Source: Scytonema hofmannii PCC 7110
Lineage (GTDB): Bacteria > Cyanobacteriota > Cyanobacteriia > Cyanobacteriales > Nostocaceae
Direction of reading: 5' to 3'
Assembly: GCF_000346485.2 (NCBI RefSeq)
Contig: NZ_KQ976354.1
Location: 3,403,737 to 3,467,736, forward strand
Length of the DNA stretch: 64,000 bases
Shown here: piece after piece, positions 49,269 through 57,664 of the stretch
Layout of the letters: the number at the start of each line of letters is the position of its first letter
How positions within the stretch are numbered: the stretch's first letter is position 1
The notes under the pieces: model-generated
Databases searched by the model: none
What the model saw: only the letters and a program-made list of their open reading frames with translations
What the model was told of the DNA's origin: nothing
Program-made: the position numbers and the translations under genes

Positions 49269-50651
49269 ATGGTTTTTCAAATTCCTGGTGTCAAATTTGA
49301 TTTCGATATCATTAAAAAGTATGATACTCCCGTACCTAGATACACCAGTTACCCGCCCGCTACTGAGTTAACTGAAGAATTTACAGAGAGGGATTTTCAA
49401 ACTGCGATCGCAGCCTCAAATCACAGAAAATCTCCCCTATCCTTATATTTTCACATTCCCTTTTGTCAAAGTGCTTGCTATTTTTGCGGCTGTAATGTTG
49501 TTATTTCTAATAACAAGAATATTGCCAAGCCTTACGTGGAGTATTTGGTTAGAGATATCAAAAAAACAGCTAGCTTAATTGATATAGATAGAAGAGTGGT
49601 TCAAATTCACTGGGGTGGTGGAACTCCTAACTACTTGAGTTTGGCACAAGTAGAATATCTATGGAAAAATATCACTCAAAATTTTGATGTTAGTCCAACA
49701 GCAGAAGTCTCGATAGAAATCAATCCTCGCTATATTGATAAAAACTACATTTTCTCTTTGCGAGAAATTGGGTTTAACCGAATTAGTTTTGGAATTCAGG
49801 ACTTTAATACTCAAGTTCAAGCAGCAGTCAATCGCATTCAACCGGAAGAGATGCTGTCTGATGTGATGAGTTGGATTCAAGAGGCAAAGTTTGAAAGCGT
49901 GAATGTAGATCTCATTTACGGTTTACCCCATCAAACCGTTGAGACTTTTCAGGAAACGCTAAGAAAAACCATCGCACTCAACCCCGATAGGATTGCTGTT
50001 TTTAACTTTGCTTACGTTCCTTGGCTAAAGCCAGTGCAGCAAAATATTTCACTTGATGCACTTCCAAAAGCGGAGGAAAAGTTAGAAATCCTCAAAATGA
50101 CTGTTGAGGAACTCACGAATCATCAGTACTTGTTTATTGGTATGGATCACTTTGCTAAATCTAATGATGAATTGGCTGTTTCCCAACGCGATCGTACCTT
50201 AAAGCGTAATTTCCAGGGCTACACAACCCTAGCACAAGCAGAACTCTTTGGTTTTGGTGCAACATCCATCAGTATGCTTGAAGATACTTATACCCAAAAT
50301 CACAAGCAACTGAAAGATTATTATCAAGCAATTGATCGAGGACTTTTACCGACGAGTAGAGGCATTAGACTGACTCAAAATGATATCCTCAGACGAGAAA
50401 TTATCATGTGTATAATGTGTCATTTTCAACTTTACAAGCAAGATATTGAAAACAAGTACCACATCAACTTTGATGAGTATTTTGCACTAGAGTTAGAGGA
50501 GTTGAAGCGCTTGGAAGAGGATGGACTCGTTAGATTATCGAAAAACCATATCAGCGTTACAGAGATTGGCAGGTTATTGGTGAGAAATATCGTTGTTCTC
50601 TTTGATACACACGTGAAGAAGCAAGAAAAGAGATTTTCACGTGCTATCTGA
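49269..50651 (+). CDS. hemN: Oxygen-independent coproporphyrinogen III oxidase
   Basis: Radical-SAM enzyme of 460 residues that converts coproporphyrinogen III to protoporphyrinogen IX without oxygen. The Fe-S motif is FHIPFCQSACYFCGC (CxxxCxxC). Also visible are HWGGGTPNYLS, RISFGIQDFNTQVQAAVNRI and GLPHQTVETF. Full length and HemN proper rather than HemW: it has the C-terminal segment with RGIRLTQNDILRREIIMCIM. It completes the low-oxygen tetrapyrrole set with acsF and heme oxygenase. Confidence 0.95.
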   Translation: MVFQIPGVKFDFDIIKKYDTPVPRYTSYPPATELTEEFTERDFQTAIAASNHRKSPLSLYFHIPFCQSACYFCGCNVVISNNKNIAKPYVEYLVRDIKKTASLIDIDRRVVQIHWGGGTPNYLSLAQVEYLWKNITQNFDVSPTAEVSIEINPRYIDKNYIFSLREIGFNRISFGIQDFNTQVQAAVNRIQPEEMLSDVMSWIQEAKFESVNVDLIYGLPHQTVETFQETLRKTIALNPDRIAVFNFAYVPWLKPVQQNISLDALPKAEEKLEILKMTVEELTNHQYLFIGMDHFAKSNDELAVSQRDRTLKRNFQGYTTLAQAELFGFGATSISMLEDTYTQNHKQLKDYYQAIDRGLLPTSRGIRLTQNDILRREIIMCIMCHFQLYKQDIENKYHINFDEYFALELEELKRLEEDGLVRLSKNHISVTEIGRLLVRNIVVLFDTHVKKQEKRFSRAI

Positions 50652-50867
50652 ATGTAATATTGTAAACCAAGGCATCTGCTAATAGTTGAGTGAATTAGAG
50701 ATTGTCGTTGCGAACTAAGCAGGTTAAAACTGAGTCACAACTTTGTTTGGTAGAAAGTGCAGCCAAAATACTTAACTACATTTGGATGTGGTTTTCTTCC
50801 GGACAAGAGTGTCAACACCTGGAAAATTTTTGCAAGCCAATTCCACTCTCACTCTAAAATTCCGCAG

Positions 50868-52154
50868 ATGAGATTACGCATTCTATTACTCAGTGCCATC
50901 AGCATGATGCTGCTATCGTCTCCAGCTTTTGCAGCGCGTTTGCAGTCTTGGCGCTTCGATCCGGCTAAAAATCAGCTTGACCTAACCACAGATTCTGGAG
51001 TCAAACCTCAAGCTTTCCTACTCAATAATCCAACAAGACTGGTTATTGATTTACCGGGAACAACTAATTTAGATGATAATACAGTTCGTAAAAGTTTTGG
51101 ATCGGCCGTTCGGGAGATTCGGATTGGACAGCCAGACGCCAAAACCACCAGAATGGTTATTGAATTAGCGCCCGGTTACACCGTTTCCCCAGAAAACTCA
51201 CTAGTTAAAGGAGATTCTTCCTCTCACTGGATAGTCAGATTTTCATCCATCGATCGCGCCACACCAGAAAACACGACATCCAGCGAAGAAAAGATTCCCA
51301 TTCAAATTAGTAACGAATTGACCTTTGCTGGGACTGTTCCACTCAACAAGGAAATGTCACAGCTTTATCCTCAGGTCAAAAAATTGATGTCTCGTTACAG
51401 CTTTCTTGCACCTGGGATGTTTTTCCTTGACTTAGAAACAGGCAATTATTTAGACATTTATGGAGAAAAAGTATTTCCAGCTGCTAGCACCATCAAATAT
51501 CCTATTCTGATTGCTCTTTTTCAAGACATAGACGCTGGTAAAGTTAAACTCAATGACACTCTCGTATTGCGGCGCAACTTGAAAGCTGAAGCTGCAGGTT
51601 CAGGAGTCTTGCAATTTAAACCTGCGGGAACCAAACTCAGTGTTTTGGAGACCGCGACTAAGATGATTACTATTAGTGACAATACTGCCACCAACATGAT
51701 CATTGACCGTTTAGGTGGTAAGGCTAAATTAAATCAGCGGTTTCGTAGTTGGGGACTGCAAAATACTGTTATTCGCAATTTATTAGGTGACTTTAAGGGA
51801 ACGAATACAACAAGCCCTAAAGATTTAGTCAGACTGTCGGTCATGATTGACAACGATAAATTGCTCAGTCCCACAAGCCGTTCCAAAGCTTTAAGCATCA
51901 TGCGTCGGGTGCAAAACAGAAGGTTATTGCCATCCGGACTTGGTAAAGGTGCAACGATCGCTCATAAAACAGGAACCCTTGGAATTATCCTTGGGGATGC
52001 GGGTATTGTTGAGTTGCCCACAGGCAAACGTTATTTAGCAGGAATTTTTGTTAAGAGACCCTTTGGTGATACAAGAGCAAGGGAATTTATCAGTCAAGTT
52101 TCCAAGCTTGTTTACGGCTACCTCAATCAACCAAAGTTGACTCGTCAACCTTAG
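50868..52154 (+). CDS. Serine hydrolase with AMIN and class A beta-lactamase-like domains
   Basis: 428 residues, exported (LLLSAISMMLLSSPAFAA). An AMIN domain (about 24-130; LTTDSGVKPQAFLLNNPTRL, VIDLPGT) should bind peptidoglycan or the septum. The second half has the beta-lactamase triad motifs: AASTIKYPI (SxxK), ISDNTATN (SDN) and AHKTGTLG (KTG). AMIN fusions suggest a cell-wall enzyme, such as a DD-peptidase, rather than antibiotic resistance. ATG 50868 is chosen because the signal peptide begins there. Confidence 0.9.
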   Translation: MRLRILLLSAISMMLLSSPAFAARLQSWRFDPAKNQLDLTTDSGVKPQAFLLNNPTRLVIDLPGTTNLDDNTVRKSFGSAVREIRIGQPDAKTTRMVIELAPGYTVSPENSLVKGDSSSHWIVRFSSIDRATPENTTSSEEKIPIQISNELTFAGTVPLNKEMSQLYPQVKKLMSRYSFLAPGMFFLDLETGNYLDIYGEKVFPAASTIKYPILIALFQDIDAGKVKLNDTLVLRRNLKAEAAGSGVLQFKPAGTKLSVLETATKMITISDNTATNMIIDRLGGKAKLNQRFRSWGLQNTVIRNLLGDFKGTNTTSPKDLVRLSVMIDNDKLLSPTSRSKALSIMRRVQNRRLLPSGLGKGATIAHKTGTLGIILGDAGIVELPTGKRYLAGIFVKRPFGDTRAREFISQVSKLVYGYLNQPKLTRQP

Positions 52155-52344
52155 AGTCTCATGATACAAGCTTTCCTCTCCCATTTAGAACGAGTATTGG
52201 AGAGGAAATTTGTTGACTTCTCCCTCGGTTTAAAATTAAGTCTTATCGATTTATAGATAACAACAACTAGGGCAAACGCATTAAAATTTAAAAACATAAA
52301 AAAAATCAGTAGAAATATTGTTGGCAAACATACACGTATGAACT

Positions 52345-52560
52345 AATTTAGTATTTTTTGATGAATTTGCAGTTTATGACCGTCCAAGTATGTTTTACGG
52401 ATGGGCAGAAAAAAATACACGTCCCCAAGTGCCGAGCAATGAAAAAGGACGTAGAAATAAATTAAATGGCATGATTGCAGTAGATGCTGTAACAGGTGAA
52501 GAATACTTAAAATTAACAGAAAAATCAAAAACTGAAGATGTATCTAATAAATGTGCATAA
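52345..52560 (+). pseudogene. IS630-type transposase fragment
   Basis: About 70 residues of a DDE transposase: VFFDEFAVYDRPSMFYGWAE, then KNTRPQVPSNEKGRRNKLNG and MIAVDAVTGEEYL. These carry the FxDE Asp-Glu pair and the GW motif, but the rest of the gene and the terminal repeats are missing. It abuts a fragment of a second, unrelated transposase. Confidence 0.85.
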
Positions 52561-52746
52561 AAACTTAAAATATCTATTCCTGCTAAAACTTTTTCTAAAT
52601 ATGCGTTATCCCAGCCAGCAATGTTTCGTTTGTATTTAACCTCAGCCTTGACGGTTTTTTCTTGATTTAAAAGATTCAAGGTAATATGTATAACCATAGC
52701 TAAATTTTGTGGAGCATTGTCTTTTCTGATTCTTGAATCAAAAATC
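52550..52746 (-). pseudogene. ISAs1-type transposase C-terminal fragment
   Basis: Minus strand: IFDSRIRKDNAPQNLAMVIH, ITLNLLNQEKTVKAEVKYKR, then NIAGWDNAYLEKVLA. This is the ending typical of ISAs1-family transposases (SRIRKGNAPENFA...LNLLKQE). Only about 65 residues remain. Its 3' end touches the IS630 fragment on the other strand. Confidence 0.85.
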
Positions 52747-52789
52747 TCGAACAAAAATAGGAAGCTTTCTTCCATCGGGCAAAATAGTA

Positions 52790-53041
52790 TTAATATATAA
52801 ATGCACGCAAATGGCTCCTTTCCAAATTAGCACTCCTAAAACTGGTATTAACCAAGTAGATGCCGTTGAAAACAGACCCTTCCAGATTGACACCGCTGAA
52901 ATTAACATCCATGAAACAGGGATAATTAATACGGATATTTCTCAAATCAGTACCAGTAAAGTTTCGTTCGAGAGCCTCGTAACGCTTTATAATCTCTTCC
53001 CGCAAAGCGTTCAGTCTCAAAATTTCTTCAAATTCATCCAT
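52790..53041 (-). CDS. Short pentapeptide-repeat protein
   Basis: 83 residues: a helical start (MDEFEEILRLNALREEIIKR) followed by A(D/N)LxN-type pentapeptides (NFTGTDLRNI, VNFSGVNLEGSVFNG, TSFRSANLERS). A shallow right-handed beta-helix is expected. Only about eight repeats, so it may be a fragment. Its start overlaps the end of the upstream PIN-like frame by 25 bp. Confidence 0.6.
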   Translation of the reverse strand: MDEFEEILRLNALREEIIKRYEALERNFTGTDLRNIRINYPCFMDVNFSGVNLEGSVFNGIYLVNTSFRSANLERSHLRAFIY

Positions 53042-53280
53042 AACGCCAAACCTACATCTGTTAATACCTTTAACTTTTCTAAACTAATTTGCCTATATTG
53101 TTGAATGATTTTTCTAGAAGCACTAAAAACTTTTGCCGCTGTTGGCAATACCCTAATATTTTCTTCCTTAATACTTAAGCTAGCAACCATTTCCCAAAAT
53201 AGCTGGTAGGCTGCTAGCTTTAAAATCACATCATTGTCTGTAAAGTACAGTAGCAAGGACTTGCTCCTTCTAGAGATCAA
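53017..53280 (-). CDS. PIN-like domain protein, N-terminal part
   Basis: 87 residues starting with strand-Asp pattern LLYFTDNDVILKLAAYQLFW, as in PIN-like RNases (first catalytic Asp pair DND). ENIRVLPTAAKVF then matches the family's second segment. Relatives are about 200 residues long, so this copy seems truncated. It lies 13 bp behind the ImmA-like gene. Confidence 0.5.
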   Translation of the reverse strand: MISRRSKSLLLYFTDNDVILKLAAYQLFWEMVASLSIKEENIRVLPTAAKVFSASRKIIQQYRQISLEKLKVLTDVGLALWMNLKKF

Positions 53281-53293
53281 TATTTAGAAAAAA

Positions 53294-53791
53294 TTATACT
53301 CCTGTTACGAGTCTTAAATATTCTTCGCTGTCTGAATCCAATCGCTCCCAGTCTAACTCTTTTTCAAGATACTTATTAACCTTAACAGATGTATTGGCTA
53401 CTGGCTCCAGTATCTTTAATGCCCCTACTCCTATATCCCATTCACCCGTTTGCCAAGCATAATTCAATGCTAAGACACCTGGATCTAACCTATCTTTGGT
53501 AGCAAGTTGACGCACAGTACGTACCAAGTGAATTGAATCAGATTGTTTACCCCAAATATATTTGTCTTTTTCTCCTAAAAGAAGATCTATCGCAAAGGCA
53601 TTAGCTTCATTCTCTTCCTTGTCTTGAAACTCCTTAGTTATTTGTTCATCAATCAGAACACCGTCTTTAACATGACCGCAGGCAATATGCCCATCACTCA
53701 GGTAAAGCTTTTTCTTGGATAAACTTCTGTGGTAATCCAATTTTTGACAAACGTTTGTACAGCGTTGGCATTGTTGTCGCATCTGACTCAT
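53294..53791 (-). CDS. ImmA/IrrE-type protein lacking its catalytic part
   Basis: 165 residues. The region NEANAFAIDLLLGEKDK and the following LVRTVRQLATKDRLDPGVLA, LNYAWQTGEWD resemble the C-terminal half of ImmA/IrrE metallopeptidases, which read EKEANxFAxxLLxP and so on. The HExxH zinc motif expected just upstream is not present, while the N-terminus holds a Cys-rich stretch (QQCQRCTNVCQ). Together with the PIN-like gene it resembles a peptidase-toxin module in decline. A palindromic operator lies upstream. Confidence 0.55.
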   Translation of the reverse strand: MSQMRQQCQRCTNVCQKLDYHRSLSKKKLYLSDGHIACGHVKDGVLIDEQITKEFQDKEENEANAFAIDLLLGEKDKYIWGKQSDSIHLVRTVRQLATKDRLDPGVLALNYAWQTGEWDIGVGALKILEPVANTSVKVNKYLEKELDWERLDSDSEEYLRLVTGV

Positions 53792-53855
53792 ATTTCCTTC
53801 CTCCGCTGATTCTCAATTTTTACTCCTTGCTTTTAACTTAGGATGACAACACTAT

Positions 53856-53885
53856 CACTATAATAGTGACAACACTATTATGGTA
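53856..53885. promoter_or_regulatory. Palindromic operator CACTATAATAGTG upstream of the ImmA-like gene
   Basis: CACTATAATAGTG (53856-53868) is a 13-bp palindrome with a central A. A related half-site, ACACTATTATGG, follows at about 53872-53883. The position, 65-90 bp upstream of the ImmA-like start, suits an Xre-type repressor site; the repressor itself is not encoded here. Confidence 0.5.
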
Positions 53886-54315
53886 ATCTTAAAATTACTT
53901 TGGTTTTTGACAAGCTTATATCTAGCAAAAGTTATGGGACTGGTATAGCACTATTGATTTCTTTACAGTACTATTGTACCATAAAAGTGTGAGCGGTATA
54001 TATTATAGCGTTTCCCGGTCTGATGAAGTACAAATTTATCCGCGTCCATCTGCGTTCATCTGCGGTTAATTACTTTTTTCTGTACCTCACGGAAGTGGGA
54101 ATTGCTATATTAACGATCTGCTTCCCGTGTTATTCAGGTGTATCTACCTCCGTAAAGACGTTTCAAACAGCGCGTCTCTACGGAGAGTAAAAATTTTGCT
54201 AACTAAGCAAAACCTAAGCCGTATCGTGTTCTGAGCAACATTAAATTATCAAAAGCGGCTAACGTTCGGTTTCAAAACTTGCTCGTTTGGTGCTAGTTGT
54301 CGCAAAATTGCCAGC
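53886..54315. repeat. Gene-free region with two dispersed repeats
   Basis: ATTTATCCGCGTCCATCTGC (about 54030-54066) is a third copy of the 20257/39929 element. GTAAAGACG...CGTCTCTACGG (about 54150-54182) is a variant of the 46413 hairpin. No gene is supported in this 430-bp stretch. Confidence 0.7.
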
Positions 54316-54570
54316 CTAGGCTGGTAGGGGTATTGACAATATTACGCTTTTAATTCTACCTACTAGTCCGTTCGCAGTTGGACCCACGACTGGTAGTCCG
54401 CCTACTATTCCGCTTACCAGACCGACTGGCGGGGCTGGTGGGGCTGGTAAGGCTGCTGGATCTGCTGGATCTGCTGGAGCAACTCCACCTACTACAAACA
54501 CCAAATCTTCATTGCTAAGCTCTTCAACTTGGTTGACGGATTGCAATTCAGAGATATCAATTTTAGCCAT
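54316..54570 (-). CDS. Double-glycine leader peptide (bacteriocin/RiPP precursor-like)
   Basis: 84 residues. The leader MAKIDISELQSVNQVEELSN followed by EDLVFVVGG fits the double-glycine type (ELxxxxLxxVxGG) cut by C39 peptidase/ABC exporters. The core is Ala/Pro-rich (VAPADPADPAALPAPPAPP) and then hydrophobic with glycines (VGLVSGIVGGLPVVGPTANG). No Cys, so no disulfide or lanthionine crosslinks. No exporter, modifying enzyme or immunity gene is nearby. No clear ribosome binding site is visible. Confidence 0.65.
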   Translation of the reverse strand: MAKIDISELQSVNQVEELSNEDLVFVVGGVAPADPADPAALPAPPAPPVGLVSGIVGGLPVVGPTANGLVGRIKSVILSIPLPA

Positions 54571-54741
54571 GATTTTTTCTGAAGAGATATAAATATTACC
54601 AGTCTCTACTCAGAGTAGCCGTTAAATGCAGTCTTTACAAGCATCTCGTTGTATTTAAAAAGACATAAATGTAATCATTCTAGCTCTTATTTCTATTGTG
54701 TAATATATTACTTCCAAATTTCAGTATAAATATGACTTTAG

Positions 54742-55344
54742 TTATACTCTACGAACTTGGCAAGCACGGATATTACTTCCATTAACAGCGCCTTTCATCC
54801 CCAGGATAACAGCCCTCACACGTTGTTCTGGAGTTCCATGATGGTGTCTTTGACCCCATTGATAATCTCCGATTCGATGAGCTAGAGTTGCGATTTCCAA
54901 AATATCTCGTTTGTCAAAAACAATATTGGGAATTAATCCCAAGTAAACACCTGCTAAACAATCTGCTTGTAGTTCTGAGATGGGTGTCACTCTGGGTTGA
55001 AAGCCATAAGCTGTTTGCATAGCATGAGCATACTCGTGACCAATAATGTAAGCCAGAGCAGCATCTCCATGCTGATACGCCATCCTAACATCTTGAGCAG
55101 TAATGTAAACGGTGTGATTGCGTTTGCAATACTGGCTACCCAAAATAAGTCCGCAACCACCACGCTTTCCTCGTGCAACGCCCCAGACTAATTTTGGTGT
55201 CGCTTTATAACCATGAATATGTTGAATTCCGGCATAGACTCCATCTATTACAGTTTGGGGTGGCCATTCTGCTTTAGCAGGTAAACTCACTAGCACAGAT
55301 CCAAGACTGATTAAGGTCGCAGTCAGTACCCTGAGTGCCTTCAT
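54742..55344 (-). CDS. Neutral zinc metallopeptidase, exported
   Basis: 200 residues. A signal peptide (ALRVLTATLISLGSVLVSLP) precedes the metallopeptidase core. The zinc motif is HEYAH within AYIIGHEYAHAMQTAYG, and the third ligand region is ELQADCLAGVYLG. These are hallmarks of the YpfJ-like zinc metallopeptidase family. ATG 55344 is chosen; an upstream TTG would add six residues. The peptidase might process surface proteins; substrate unknown. It is next to, but 170 bp from, the double-glycine peptide gene. Confidence 0.88.
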   Translation of the reverse strand: MKALRVLTATLISLGSVLVSLPAKAEWPPQTVIDGVYAGIQHIHGYKATPKLVWGVARGKRGGCGLILGSQYCKRNHTVYITAQDVRMAYQHGDAALAYIIGHEYAHAMQTAYGFQPRVTPISELQADCLAGVYLGLIPNIVFDKRDILEIATLAHRIGDYQWGQRHHHGTPEQRVRAVILGMKGAVNGSNIRACQVRRV

Positions 55345-55476
55345 TTTTACTGTCTTCCACAAAAACTACAATTCGAGCAATGCAGCAAAATTTTTAGATA
55401 TGTTAAGACGCGCCATGGCGCGTCTCTACATTTGATCGATCAAATCGTGAGGTTGGGTTGAAGAACAAAACCCAAT

Positions 55477-56508
55477 CTAAGGTTGTTGTGGCTTGGGCTT
55501 GGGCTTAGGCTTTGGTAAATCCTTTGGTTTTCCTTCAGAACTGCCCTCAGAACTTTCCTGAGAATTGCCCTGAGAATTGCCCTGAGAACTTTCCTGAGGA
55601 TTGCCCTGAAACTTCGCTTTGGGCTTGCCTTTAAAGGATGGTTTTCCTTTTGGTGGGGCGGTATCCTTACCAGCTGCTTTCAGCGCTGCTCTTTTTTCTG
55701 CGATCGCTGTTGCTTTATCATCTTTACTCGCTTTGAGGAACCTTGGTGCCTTCTCCATTGGCAATCCCAATAATGAGTCAAATTCAAAAGCGTCTCGATG
55801 CGGCACAAACTTTGCCTTAATTTGTACAAAAACTGGTTTACCTTGCTCTTCTCTTGGTGCTTTGGGATTAAACCTAAACGGCGGTACCAGTGCGTCTCGC
55901 CAGAACAAAGGTAAATGACTGGCTTTCATGTATTTTACTTTTTTTGCTGGTTCCGATTGTTTAATGTGCTCCAGTCGTTCTTTAGTAAAATTCTTGAAAA
56001 CAGAGATACACGGTGTGCGACAAACTGGAATAAACTGCCACAATCCGCAAAGTTTAAACTCCATGTCAGCGAGTTCATCTGAAATGACCTCTTCATGGCG
56101 TCCTTTGTCAAAGCCGACGAGTTGGAAGCCAACGTTGGGCGGTACGTCCCTACCGGGAAAATGAGTAAACCTCGGATATACAACGACCCGTTGGGTAGAT
56201 TCGCTAGTTGCTTCTATCTCTTTCTTGAGCGCATCAAAAGCTTTCTGTTTGCGTGGAGCATAGAAAAGTGGGTATTCCTTGTTACCGATAGTAATGGTAT
56301 TGTTGTTCGACTCTCCAAACTTAACCTTGCCTGTGATGACGCCAACTGCTTGAAAGATGGCACTAGGCTCCTCTGGAGCGGTCTTCTGCTCTTCCTCTGG
56401 GGCTGTGGGTTGTTCTGGTGCAGGATCTTGCGTTTGTTCAAGGGAAGATTCTGGCTCAGCAGAAGAATTTTCAACTTTTTTGTCGCTGGTAGCTTCTTTT
56501 GATGTCAT
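55477..56508 (-). CDS. Hypothetical protein with low-complexity ends, 343 residues
   Basis: Starts with an acidic Glu/Pro/Ala-rich tail (SSAEPESSLEQTQDPAPEQP) and ends with a basic, repetitive tail (QGNSQGNSQESSEGSS, PKPKPKPKPQQP). The central ~210 residues are globular: AVGVITGKVKFGESNNNTIT, GRDVPPNVGFQLVGFDKGRH, CGLWQFIPVCRTPCISVFKN. An OB-like RNA-binding fold is conceivable but I do not recognise the family. The tail repeats CAGGGCAATTCT-type codons, an internal tandem expansion. ATG 56508 is preferred over an earlier start that adds 35 residues. Confidence 0.75.
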   Translation of the reverse strand: MTSKEATSDKKVENSSAEPESSLEQTQDPAPEQPTAPEEEQKTAPEEPSAIFQAVGVITGKVKFGESNNNTITIGNKEYPLFYAPRKQKAFDALKKEIEATSESTQRVVVYPRFTHFPGRDVPPNVGFQLVGFDKGRHEEVISDELADMEFKLCGLWQFIPVCRTPCISVFKNFTKERLEHIKQSEPAKKVKYMKASHLPLFWRDALVPPFRFNPKAPREEQGKPVFVQIKAKFVPHRDAFEFDSLLGLPMEKAPRFLKASKDDKATAIAEKRAALKAAGKDTAPPKGKPSFKGKPKAKFQGNPQESSQGNSQGNSQESSEGSSEGKPKDLPKPKPKPKPQQP

Positions 56509-56799
56509 AACTATAAGTAAGCACGTTTTTTTAATGATAAACTTGGGATTGCCTCCCAAGTTTTGTTTTGCTTGTAAAAGTGTTTGAAGAAGCTGTATTG
56601 GTATACTAGGCAACTCATCAATATCACTTAAACGCCAGGAGACTAAGGCACGGAAGTCGTAGCGCTGGGATGCGATCGCTTACTGCTTATGGGAAGAGCG
56701 ATCGTACACTGCAAGCAGTGATATGAATTATACATCAAGCAAAGCATATTCACTCGTTTTCTGACCACAGCGTGCGATCGGCATTCAAACGAAATTTAT

Positions 56800-57288
56800 T
56801 TAACTGGTCACTGTAAACTTAGCACCACGAAGCAGCAAATCGTCACGTTGATATTGCGTCAATCCAATACCTTCTCCTAACTCACACCCTTTTACAAGGG
56901 TATTTAACCAAATCGTTTGATTTAAAGTTGCACCGCTTAAGTTAGCATTTCTTAAATCGGCACGAGTGAAATTAGTAAATATCAAATCCGCATTCATTAA
57001 ACTACTTTCGCGTAAGTTTACCTCTGATAAATTACCACGGATAAAGTTAACTTCATCTAAAACTAAACTTGATAAATCTGCTCCTGTCAAATTTGGAAAT
57101 TTTAACTGATTTGGATTTTGTAAAAACCTCATAACACAAATAATGTTGGATTCATTAAAGCGCATTTTTGTTAGAAAATCATACCGGGCTATACCAAGTT
57201 CCTTGAGGTTGTGTAGTCGTTCTTCAGGATTTTGTTCTAGAAACTGGATGGCACTGTTACGCAGGTTTTTAACTGTAGGATTGAGCAT
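56800..57288 (-). CDS. Pentapeptide-repeat protein
   Basis: 162 residues. A helical N-terminus ([20 protein letters not shown]) is followed by pentapeptides: [60 protein letters not shown]. The end ([19 protein letters not shown]) closes the helix. Role unknown, as for most cyanobacterial members. Upstream 57289-57664 holds a hairpin and a tandem repeat. Confidence 0.88.
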   Translation of the reverse strand: MLNPTVKNLRNSAIQFLEQNPEERLHNLKELGIARYDFLTKMRFNESNIICVMRFLQNPNQLKFPNLTGADLSSLVLDEVNFIRGNLSEVNLRESSLMNADLIFTNFTRADLRNANLSGATLNQTIWLNTLVKGCELGEGIGLTQYQRDDLLLRGAKFTVTS

Positions 57289-57664
57289 GAATAGATTTAA
57301 AGTTAATAGCAGTTTTAATATGGTACAACGTTGTCCATTTGATCCTCAAAATAGGACCGCACTGCTTTGTAACAGTGCGGCAAGGGTTTAGGTATAGAGT
57401 TTAATGGTTAGTTGGTTTAGATATAATTAGCTACGAGATGGTACTGTCATAAGAGTTAGGTAATATCACCTGTCTCTAGCAGTTTATATTGCGGTTTGAT
57501 TGCCAGTCCACCTTTCTACATGGACATACTAATCTACAAAGTCAAATAACCGCATTCCGGATTTTACTGAAATATTTTTTTTTGCTAACTACAAGTCAAA
57601 ATTGCGTATCACGGAGAACATTCGATTAAAATCCAAAATCCAAAATCCAAAATCTAAAATCGAA
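57289..57664. repeat. Intergenic hairpin and AATCCAA tandem repeat
   Basis: CCGCACTG (57357-57364) pairs with CAGTGCGG (57373-57380). The heptamer AATCCAA is repeated at about 57628-57662, ending at the stop of the debranching enzyme gene. No gene is supported in between. Confidence 0.8.

Noticed and set aside
52733-53104. Plus-strand frame of 123 residues with repetitive IDT/IST pattern
   Set aside because: It is the antisense of the pentapeptide-repeat gene at 52790-53041, whose periodicity it mirrors.
56095-56502. Plus-strand frame of 135 residues
   Set aside because: Antisense shadow of the hypothetical gene 55477-56508; codon pattern and low-complexity ends fit the minus strand.
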